A stretch of DNA of 10,103 nt from Syntrophaceae bacterium UBA7544. GTDB taxonomy: Bacteria; Desulfobacterota; Syntrophia; Syntrophales; Smithellaceae. Of this stretch, positions 1-6,166 are shown one piece after another (within the stretch, counting starts at the first letter, position 1; every line of letters starts with the position of its first letter). The DNA lies in contig DLME01000287.1 of NCBI GenBank assembly GCA_002479215.1, forward strand, positions 1 through 10,103. Direction: 5' to 3'. The position numbers were made by a program, and so were the translations under genes. The notes under the pieces are model-generated. The model did not search any database, had not been told where the DNA came from, and worked only from the letters and a program-made list of their open reading frames with translations.

Positions 1-970
1 GCAATCCATATCCGATATTATATTCAGCAAGCCTGTTCATAAACTTATCCCGACCTAAAGCCAAAATCTTGATTACAAAAAGGTGCCAGGCATGGGTATG
101 ATCATATTGGGGAGCTTGCGGCAAATCTATACCCTTTGTGCCTTTCATCCCTTCCAAATAAAGCTGCGCCAGCTTTAAACGCTTTGCATTCAATTCTGAC
201 CAGCGCTCGAACTGCGCCAATCCTAAAGCCGCCAGCAAATCCGGCATATTATATTTATAGCCCGGTTCTATTATATCGTAGGAAGGATTGCCGCCCTTGC
301 CGTATCTTTTCCAGGCATCCCGCTCGATTCCGTGAAATCTCATGAGGCGCAATTTCTTTTCCAAAACATCATCGTTCAGAGTTATCATCCCTCCCTCGGC
401 GGTGGTAATGTTTTTTATCGGATGGAAAGAAAAAATGGCGGCATGACCAAAACCACCGGCATGAATTCCTTTATAATAAGTACCGACTGCATGAGCCGCG
501 TCTTCTATCACAACTAGATCATACTTTTGAGCGAGCTGATTAATTTTTTCCATATCGGCCGGAGCTCCGGCGAAATGAACGGGAATTATTGCTTTTGTCT
601 GCGGTGTGATTTTTTCTTCAATTAAAGCGGCATTTATATTGAGCGTACCGTAGTCGATATCGACAAATACCGGCGTCGCTCCCCGCAAGGCAATCATGTT
701 TATGGTAGAAGCGAAAGTAAGAGAGGGAGTTATGACTTCATCACCGGCACCAATATCGAGCGCCGATAAGGTCAAATGCATGCCGGCGGTGGCCGAGTTT
801 AGCGCTATCGCCTGTTTTGCTCCTGTAAGCTTGCAGAAGCCGGCTTCAAATTCCTGGCATTTAGCTCCGGTCGTAATCCAGCCGGATTTCAGGCAGGATA
901 CGACATTATTAATTTCGGCATTTCCTATTGAAGGTCTACTAAACGGCAAGAAATCTTTTCTTATTTTCAT
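1..970 (-). CDS. arnB: ArnB-like UDP-4-keto-pentose aminotransferase (partial, 3' end missing)
   Basis: PLP-dependent DegT/DnrJ/EryC1/StrS-family aminotransferase. The family member ArnB (PmrH) converts UDP-4-keto-L-arabinose to UDP-Ara4N with glutamate as amino donor, in the cytoplasm. Translating the minus strand from the ATG at 968-970 gives 323 codons without a stop, and the frame runs off the left edge; enteric ArnB is about 380 residues. Motifs seen: FLPFSRPSIG at the N-terminus, SGWITTG (residues ~29-35), NSATAGMHLTLSAL, GDEVITPSLTF, AIIPVHFAGAPADM, IEDAAHAVGTYYKG with the PLP-ring aspartate at 157, and FSFHPIKNIT with the Schiff-base lysine at 186. These resemble enteric ArnB closely, more so than generic sugar aminotransferases. 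An AAAGG ribosome binding site sits 6 nt upstream. It is last of the five visible operon genes, 19 nt after arnT. A related 4-keto-sugar substrate cannot be excluded. Confidence 0.9.
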   Translation of the reverse strand, partial: MKIRKDFLPFSRPSIGNAEINNVVSCLKSGWITTGAKCQEFEAGFCKLTGAKQAIALNSATAGMHLTLSALDIGAGDEVITPSLTFASTINMIALRGATPVFVDIDYGTLNINAALIEEKITPQTKAIIPVHFAGAPADMEKINQLAQKYDLVVIEDAAHAVGTYYKGIHAGGFGHAAIFSFHPIKNITTAEGGMITLNDDVLEKKLRLMRFHGIERDAWKRYGKGGNPSYDIIEPGYKYNMPDLLAALGLAQFERWSELNAKRLKLAQLYLEGMKGTKGIDLPQAPQYDHTHAWHLFVIKILALGRDKFMNRLAEYNIGYGL

Positions 971-976
971 TGATAG

Positions 977-981
977 CCTTT
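977..981 (-). promoter_or_regulatory. Ribosome binding site of arnB
   Basis: AAAGG on the minus strand, 6 nt before the ATG at 970. It supports this start, which also places the conserved FLPFSRP segment at the N-terminus as in ArnB proteins. Confidence 0.6.
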
Positions 982-989
982 GCGAACTC

Positions 990-2657
990 TTATTTTTTTA
1001 TGTGTAAAAGATAAAAAGCGCCATTATCCCAGAGCACATCAACCTGAGACAGCTTTTCTTTAATTTCTTTTAACTTGTTTTTGTGCTGGGTAATACAATA
1101 AACATCTTTTCTTTGTACACACAATTGAAAAAATTCGTTTCTGGATAAAAAATAACGCTTTCTTTCTGCGGAAGGAAGCTTGGCTATTCCTTCCGATAAC
1201 TCGCCAAAGTCTTCTACTATCGGTGTTCTGATCTTATTATAGAAGTCAATTCCGTAAAAATTTTCCCGGTATTGATATAAATCCTGATCAAGGGGTACAT
1301 ACCGTAAAATCGCTTCTTTAGCAACTTTAGCACTGCGGTAAGGAGCTAAAAAATCATTCAATGGAAAGAGTATTCCCACTAAAAATAAGGCGCAAAGCAA
1401 ATAAACAGTTAAAAACCATCCACGGCGTAATTTATTAAAAATCAGGTCTGGCAGAAAAATCATCAAAACCGCCGCCAGCAAAGGCAATAAAATATATAAC
1501 CACCAATTGCCGGAAATCATGATGACAAGTCCTTTTTCAGGATCGGAATACTGTTTCAATACAGGCGGGAGAAAAAGGACTATAATTATTATTAAGGACT
1601 GAAATATAACGGCAATCCGGTAAAATACTTTTTTCCCACCGCTTGCTTCCGATAAATCCTGTTCATAACTGCAAAAAACACTACCGGCAAAAAGAGCAAG
1701 CGGTAAAAATACGGGAGCAATATATGTGGCCAGTTTGGAAGAAGAAAATGTATAAAACAAAAAAATAAATAAAATCCAAACGGCCAATAATTTGTTTTCT
1801 TCTTTGCTGAATAGCCACTCCTTAATTGATTTCCCCTTCCATGCTTTGATCAGATAAACCGACCACGGAATTGTTCCGACGATAATGATCGGCAAATAAT
1901 AATAAAAAGGCTCGGTCTTACCGTGCATCTTCGTGGTAAAACGCAGGAAGTGTTCGCGCACAAAGAAAAACCAGAGAAAGTCGGAATTTTCTTTTTGCGC
2001 CAAAATCAGCCAGGGGCAAACGACAATCAGAAATATCAATATTCCGATTGGCGAGAATAGCTGCCATATTTGACGCCAGCGGCCAGCCCAGATCAGCCAT
2101 AAAACCAATACAATAAAGGGAAATACAACACCGATAACGCCCTTCGTTAAAAAAGCAAGAGCGCAGGAAAAATAAAATAAATAATAAAGGTATTTTTTCT
2201 TTTCTTCGGTTAAAGTCAAATAACCCAGCCAAATGGAAAAACAAACGAAAAAAGTAAGCGGCATATCCAATATATTGATGCGTCCTAAGGCAAAAGGAAA
2301 AGCGGATATCGTTAAGAGCGCCGCGGCATAAAGTCCTGTTTTTTCATCCCGGAAATATTTCCCGATAAAATAAGCAAGCAATATGCAGCCCCATGCGCAG
2401 AAACCGGCAAATAGCCTTGCAGAAAAATCATTTTCCCCGAATACTTTAAAAGACATTGCTGTCGCCCAGTAAACTAACGGCGGCTTTTCCAAATAAACGA
2501 CGTTTTTAATGTGCGGGGTGACATAATTGCCGGATTGGTTCATGGCGCTGGGAATCAAGCTGTAGCGCGCTTCATCCGGTTCCATTTGCGGCATGATACC
2601 GAGCAAACCGATATAAAGGATAAATGGTATTAAAAGCAGTATATATCTTTTTTGCAT
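990..2657 (-). CDS. arnT: ArnT-like lipid A Ara4N transferase (GT-C fold, PMT_2 family)
   Basis: Polytopic inner-membrane glycosyltransferase of 555 residues; E. coli ArnT has 550. ArnT transfers Ara4N from undecaprenyl phosphate to lipid A phosphates on the periplasmic face. The first transmembrane helix (~5-22) is followed by EPDEARY, with the conserved aspartate at 28, and by YLEKPPLVYW with E57 and K58. The 29-residue spacing between D28 and E57 is the same as in E. coli ArnT. Further ArnT-like stretches are FLTKG (~170), FFFVREHFLRF, and EPFYYYLPIIIVGTIPW, then SSSKLATYI. About a dozen hydrophobic segments are followed by a soluble C-terminal part (~430-555). It starts at ATG 2655-2657, 19 nt after the PAP2 gene, with no clear Shine-Dalgarno, and lies 19 nt before arnB. 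That neighbour favours Ara4N as the sugar, but other amino sugars are possible because PMT_2 enzymes vary in donor and acceptor. Confidence 0.82.
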   Translation of the reverse strand: MQKRYILLLIPFILYIGLLGIMPQMEPDEARYSLIPSAMNQSGNYVTPHIKNVVYLEKPPLVYWATAMSFKVFGENDFSARLFAGFCAWGCILLAYFIGKYFRDEKTGLYAAALLTISAFPFALGRINILDMPLTFFVCFSIWLGYLTLTEEKKKYLYYLFYFSCALAFLTKGVIGVVFPFIVLVLWLIWAGRWRQIWQLFSPIGILIFLIVVCPWLILAQKENSDFLWFFFVREHFLRFTTKMHGKTEPFYYYLPIIIVGTIPWSVYLIKAWKGKSIKEWLFSKEENKLLAVWILFIFLFYTFSSSKLATYIAPVFLPLALFAGSVFCSYEQDLSEASGGKKVFYRIAVIFQSLIIIIVLFLPPVLKQYSDPEKGLVIMISGNWWLYILLPLLAAVLMIFLPDLIFNKLRRGWFLTVYLLCALFLVGILFPLNDFLAPYRSAKVAKEAILRYVPLDQDLYQYRENFYGIDFYNKIRTPIVEDFGELSEGIAKLPSAERKRYFLSRNEFFQLCVQRKDVYCITQHKNKLKEIKEKLSQVDVLWDNGAFYLLHIKK

Positions 2658-2676
2658 GGAGATACTTTATGCCTTT

Positions 2677-3294
2677 TCACTTCTGAATTAGTTCGATTTT
2701 CTGGCGATCAAAAAAGTATTTTACTAGCATTGTAGATAATATGCCGATACCAGCGCCGGCGATTACGTCGCCCATGTAATGAGATGTTAGTATTATCCGT
2801 GTCATGCCTATAGATATAGCTATAATAAATGCCGCAATGCCAGCGCGTGGAAATAATATACTTACCGCGGCAGCTAAAGAAAAAGCTGTAACGGCATGGC
2901 CGGAAGGTAAAGAGGTTAATTCATAACCTACTCCAAAAAAATTAAAACCAAAAAGGCCCTGAGTAAAATAATTAATCGGCCGGTACCTTCCGGCAAGCCA
3001 TTTAACCAGCAGATTGATCAATCCCGCTGCCGAAAGAGATAGAAAAATAAACAACAGCTTCATCGACCATGACTTGTTTTTCCAAATGATGCGCAAAGGC
3101 AGGTAAGCCAGAATCAACAAAATATAATACCATCTCGATTCACCCAAGATAGTGACAATTTCAGCAATATCGACTATTGACCTATTTAAGCCCTTACAGT
3201 ATATCGCGAGCGGGATATCCCAGTAAAAATAGGAAACGGCAACAAGCACCAGACAAACGAAAAAGAAAACAACAGCGACCCATTTTTTAATCAA
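2677..3294 (-). CDS. PAP2-family membrane phosphatase
   Basis: Membrane phosphatase of 205 residues with about six hydrophobic helices. All three PAP2 catalytic signatures are intact: K98-x6-R105-P106 (KWLAGRYRP), P130-S131-G132-H133 (PSGH), and R166-x5-H172-x3-D176 (RIILTSHYMGD). The two histidines and the aspartate form the usual phospho-enzyme catalytic set. Family members dephosphorylate undecaprenyl pyrophosphate (PgpB, YbjG, BcrC), phosphatidylglycerophosphate, or lipid A itself (LpxE, LpxF). The substrate cannot be read from sequence alone; the operon context with ArnT, ArnB and GT9 suggests carrier recycling or lipid A dephosphorylation. The start is TTG at 3292-3294. It overlaps the preceding gene's stop by 4 nt (TTGA) and follows a strong GGGGGAG ribosome binding site at 7 nt. 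No Met occurs near the N-terminus as an alternative, since the first helix begins at residue ~5. Confidence 0.85.
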   Translation of the reverse strand: MIKKWVAVVFFFVCLVLVAVSYFYWDIPLAIYCKGLNRSIVDIAEIVTILGESRWYYILLILAYLPLRIIWKNKSWSMKLLFIFLSLSAAGLINLLVKWLAGRYRPINYFTQGLFGFNFFGVGYELTSLPSGHAVTAFSLAAAVSILFPRAGIAAFIIAISIGMTRIILTSHYMGDVIAGAGIGILSTMLVKYFFDRQKIELIQK

Positions 3295-4736
3295 GGCTTA
3301 GCTCCCCCATAATTGCGGCACCATACAAATTCCACCGTATCCACCTTTGCCTTGCGCAGGATTAAATCAGTTTTGGCAACTGCTTCAACACGTTCACAAT
3401 GAGCATCCTTCTCAATATTTAAATTTTGAAAATAAGTATTGAGAAAAAGAAGGTCATAACCAATAGGCGATTTTTTTTGCCAGACATCGAATTGATCTTT
3501 TCGATTATCAATTACGAATACTTCAGTTTTGTAAGGCAAGCTGTAATACATCATTCGGCTGCCCATCGTCCAGTTGGTCACCGCTATCGCTTTTGGCGCC
3601 GCTGATAAATTATTCTTTATAAGTTCGTCGGCTTGCTTGGTAATCTCCGGAAAGCCATAAATATCGCGAAATGGCGATTTGTAATCGGGAAAAGTGAAAT
3701 ATTTTCCCGCCAGTTCTGCATATACAAACAAGGTAAGGATGAAGCTTAATCCGATGGAAAAATTAAGAAAGTACTTTTTCCATTTTTCCCGAGCTGTAAC
3801 TAAATTGTAAGTCCCGACCGGAATAAAAAGTAAATAAAACACAGCCGGCCAATGGGGAAGTGTTCGTTCATAAAATGAGGTAAGCAGAAAGAATAGCAAA
3901 ATCGTGCCGCCGAATAAAACTGCCAGGCGCAGATAATTGTCGCGTGTACGCAGTACTTGGAAAAAACCATAAAAGGCAATTATAAATAAGAGAGGGTTAT
4001 ACGCGCCAAATTGCGCGGCCAGCGATTCGAAAAACCTCGAAAAACTTGTAGCCAGAGAACCGAACACATGAGAGCCCTGATAACGAAAACTGATAAAGTC
4101 GTGCGTAACATTCCAGTAAATAACGGGCGTGATGAGAATCAAGGCTATAAAAGCGGCTAAAAACATATAGCGGGAAAAAATTATATCGTATCTTTTTTTC
4201 AGTACGAAAAAAATTATTAGCGGCGGCACAAGCAAAATTGAAGTGTACTTTGTCAGTCCCATTAAACCTAAGAGAATGCCCAGCAAAATAAAATCCAGCG
4301 GTTTGTTTTCGCGGGTAATTTTTTCAGCAGTAAATATCAATAGAAAAACAAATAGAAGCAAAAGAGAATCCGGCAACAGCATCAGACCCAATGCATTTAA
4401 CATAAAAGAACAGTTCAATGCCAAAACAGCCCATAACGACAACTGTATTGATCGTGTGACTTTTAGCACGAATAAATACGCGCAATATGACGTTACGGCA
4501 AAAATCAAAATCGCCGGCAGACGCGCTAAAAATTCATTAGTACCTAAAAGATAGAAAAAAGGAACATGCACCCAACCGACAAGCGGCGGATGATCGACAT
4601 AACTTAGATCAAGATATTTAGCGTATAAAACATAGTGAGCTTCATCAACACCCAAGCCAAAAAATGGCGCCACTATAAGGCGGATTAAAGTAAATAGGCC
4701 AATCAGCAGAAATATTTGTCTAGTTTTCTTCAGCAT
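3291..4736 (-). CDS. GT-C glycosyltransferase, PMT_2/GT39-like family
   Basis: Integral membrane protein of 481 residues with about 10-12 hydrophobic segments and a soluble tail (~360-481). The N-terminal loop after helix 1 carries VDEAHY (D31, E32) and then YVDHPPLVGW (D48, H49). This is the catalytic-loop pattern of polyprenyl-phosphate-sugar-dependent PMT_2 (PF13231-type) transferases. The 17-residue spacing and DHPP differ from the 29-residue spacing and EKPP of the ArnT-like neighbour, so it is a separate branch and not a duplicate of arnT. The expected role is to transfer a sugar from undecaprenyl phosphate to a periplasmic lipid, LPS or protein acceptor; donor and acceptor are unknown. 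The ATG at 4734-4736 lies 17 nt inside the end of the GT9 gene and has AGAGAAG 4 nt upstream. It overlaps the PAP2 gene by 4 nt. Confidence 0.78.
   Translation of the reverse strand: MLKKTRQIFLLIGLFTLIRLIVAPFFGLGVDEAHYVLYAKYLDLSYVDHPPLVGWVHVPFFYLLGTNEFLARLPAILIFAVTSYCAYLFVLKVTRSIQLSLWAVLALNCSFMLNALGLMLLPDSLLLLFVFLLIFTAEKITRENKPLDFILLGILLGLMGLTKYTSILLVPPLIIFFVLKKRYDIIFSRYMFLAAFIALILITPVIYWNVTHDFISFRYQGSHVFGSLATSFSRFFESLAAQFGAYNPLLFIIAFYGFFQVLRTRDNYLRLAVLFGGTILLFFLLTSFYERTLPHWPAVFYLLFIPVGTYNLVTAREKWKKYFLNFSIGLSFILTLFVYAELAGKYFTFPDYKSPFRDIYGFPEITKQADELIKNNLSAAPKAIAVTNWTMGSRMMYYSLPYKTEVFVIDNRKDQFDVWQKKSPIGYDLLFLNTYFQNLNIEKDAHCERVEAVAKTDLILRKAKVDTVEFVWCRNYGGAKP
3302..3308 (-). promoter_or_regulatory. 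Ribosome binding site deciding the TTG start of the PAP2 gene
   Basis: GGGGGAG on the minus strand, inside the 3' end of the preceding gene and 7 nt before TTG 3294. The site and the 4-nt stop/start overlap argue for translational coupling and fix the non-ATG start. Confidence 0.7.
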
Positions 4737-5952
4737 TTATCTTCTCTAAAGTAGGTTTAATCTCCGCAAACACTCTTTCGGGTTTTATCACCTGTAAGCA
4801 AATATTATCTTTGCAGGCAGTTTTACGGTGATTGGCTGCGCTCACGCAAGGCGAACAAGCCAACCCGGCGTAAATGGGCGTGGTCTTCCCCAATGATCCA
4901 TAAAGCGCAGGCGTCTCCGGGCCAAAGATAACAAATGACAGCATATCCGTTACCGAAGCAAAATGCGATGGTCCGGAATCATTGGTCACCATAAATTCGG
5001 ATACGCTGTAGAGGAGTGGAAGCTGGTCAAGTGTTACTTTTCCGGCAAAATTTATACATCTTTCCGCCTGTACTTGTTTTCTGAGGCGGTCGGCTTCTTC
5101 CTTCTCCCGCGGATCGCCCGTAATTAAAACTATTGCTTTGAAGCAATTCTCCAAAATCATTTTAATTAATTGTGCGTAGTATGCCTGTGGCCAACGCCGT
5201 TGGATAAGAAGTTCGCTGGCGTTGGGATTAATTAAAATGATTTTGTACTTTTCAGGATTGAATTGGCCGAAACAACCGCGAACAATATTTATAATTGGTT
5301 TCTTCTCCAAAGCTGAGAATTTAACTTTGGTCAAAACAATTTCATCGTCAGTAACCAGCGTTTTCGAATAGGGAACTTCCTTTTCAGCCGCAAGCAGAGC
5401 ATTGACCATAGCAATGAAATTTTTGGCAATATGGATATGGGAATTGTAAGCTACCTTATGCGATAAAAAATCCCCGCGGTAAAGTCCCTCATTATAGTAA
5501 GCGTGAAACCCTACTTTATTAGGCGCGCCGCTGAATCCCGTAAGCAGGGCCGTGAAACGGGAAAAAAGCTCCAGATCGATTACGGCATCAATTTTTCTCT
5601 TTCGAGTCCAGAAAAAGAATTTCAATGTATCGAGCACAAAAGCCAGAAAATTTCCTTCACGAATCGAATAAATATTTTCCTCAGGAACTGTTTTCAGTAA
5701 ATTCAAACTGGGCTTATTTTTTTTAAAAATGGCGAAATAGATATTAGCGCCGGTTTTTTTTTGCAGTTTTCTCATCGCGGGATCAACTAAAATGGCGCTG
5801 CCCATTTCTGAAAGTTCGATAAAAAGAACGTTTTGCAGGGCTTTGCTTTCATTCCTTTTCAAAAATTCCACAACTTTTTGACACAGCGTGCCCAAAAAGC
5901 AAAGAGGAACGCCCAGGTAATAATCAATCTGGCGCATGGTATCAACTTTCAT
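4720..5952 (-). CDS. GT9 glycosyltransferase (ADP-heptose:LPS heptosyltransferase family)
   Basis: Cytoplasmic GT-B glycosyltransferase of 410 residues from ATG 5952, related to WaaC/WaaF/WaaQ, which add heptose to the LPS inner core. Motifs (numbered from this start): LFIELSEMGSAI near residues 43-54, the family's N-terminal nucleotide-fold motif; INPNASELLIQRRWP near 241-255; VTNDSGPSHFAS at 322-333; IFGPETPALYG at 342-352, the donor-binding region; and a CxxC...CxxxxC cluster at 366, 369, 380 and 385. The frame is open up to a TTG at 6051, but a strong promoter lies inside that extension and would start RNA near 6000. I therefore place the start at ATG 5952 (MKVDT) or ATG 5937 (MRQIDYYLGVPLCF), where family-like sequence begins. 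It is first in the five-gene LPS-modification operon. The acceptor is unknown; heptose as donor is likely but unproven. Confidence 0.85.
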   Translation of the reverse strand: MKVDTMRQIDYYLGVPLCFLGTLCQKVVEFLKRNESKALQNVLFIELSEMGSAILVDPAMRKLQKKTGANIYFAIFKKNKPSLNLLKTVPEENIYSIREGNFLAFVLDTLKFFFWTRKRKIDAVIDLELFSRFTALLTGFSGAPNKVGFHAYYNEGLYRGDFLSHKVAYNSHIHIAKNFIAMVNALLAAEKEVPYSKTLVTDDEIVLTKVKFSALEKKPIINIVRGCFGQFNPEKYKIILINPNASELLIQRRWPQAYYAQLIKMILENCFKAIVLITGDPREKEEADRLRKQVQAERCINFAGKVTLDQLPLLYSVSEFMVTNDSGPSHFASVTDMLSFVIFGPETPALYGSLGKTTPIYAGLACSPCVSAANHRKTACKDNICLQVIKPERVFAEIKPTLEKINAEEN

Positions 5953-5987
5953 GGGCAACCAACTCTTATCCTTTCTAAAATCGGCAT
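5949..5987 (-). other. Possible 12-codon leader ORF overlapping the GT9 start
   Basis: Within the predicted leader, ATG 5985-5987 opens a 12-codon frame (MPILERIRVGCP). Its TGA stop at 5949-5951 overlaps ATG 5952 as ATGA. A 4-nt overlap of this kind could couple translation to the GT9 gene. The short frame has no good Shine-Dalgarno of its own and could be chance. Confidence 0.25.
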
Positions 5988-6006
5988 TTCGGTAAAATTC
6001 TAGAGG

Positions 6007-6035
6007 AATATAGGCAAAATAGCAACGACTGTCAA
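6007..6035 (-). promoter_or_regulatory. Sigma70-type promoter for the LPS-modification operon
   Basis: On the minus strand TTGACA (6030-6035) is a perfect -35 box. It is followed after exactly 17 nt by TATATT (6007-6012), a 5-of-6 match to the -10 box. Transcription would begin near position 6000, leaving a leader of roughly 50 nt before ATG 5952. This is the best promoter match I found in the window. Confidence 0.72.
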
Positions 6036-6123
6036 TAAAACATTGCAACAATACCTACCTTTACGTAACTTTTAAAAGAGCATTAAAACATTTTACTTAG
6101 CCTCTATGTTTTGCTTGAGAAAC

Positions 6124-6152
6124 TTGATCAATACATGTTAATTTAAAATAAT
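6124..6152 (+). promoter_or_regulatory. Candidate lptF promoter (weak)
   Basis: TTGATC (6124-6129), a 17-nt spacer and AATAAT (6147-6152) give a fair sigma70 match, but the resulting leader would be only about 7-9 nt. An alternative pair, TTGAGA (6115-6120) and TTAATT (6138-6143), leaves about 17 nt of leader but has a poor -10 box. The two overlap and I cannot choose between them. Confidence 0.35.
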
Positions 6153-6166
6153 AATGGATTAAATAC

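Larger units (their letters stand above)
5953..6166. other. Divergent intergenic region between the LPS-modification operon and lptFG
   Basis: This AT-rich spacer holds the operon promoter (6007-6035, minus) and must hold a promoter for lptF. It contains three short perfect palindromes: TTACGTAA (6061-6068), CTTTTAAAAG (6069-6078) and TTGATCAA (6124-6131). They lie between or beside the divergent promoters, where an operator could sit. None matches a regulator site that I can name, and AT-rich palindromes are common by chance. Confidence 0.5.

Noticed and set aside
696..1007. Plus-strand frames at 136-345, 332-517 and 696-1007
   Set aside because: They lie opposite the ArnB-like gene, whose continuous minus-strand frame carries all the expected motifs.
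4243..4554. 103-codon plus-strand frame inside the GT-C gene
   Set aside because: It is antisense to transmembrane segments of a clear PMT_2 protein.
5953..6051. N-terminal extension of the GT9 frame back to TTG 6051
   Set aside because: The best promoter in the window lies inside it, and the extra residues do not look like the family. Despite an AGGTAGG upstream of the TTG, a start at 5952 or 5937 fits better.
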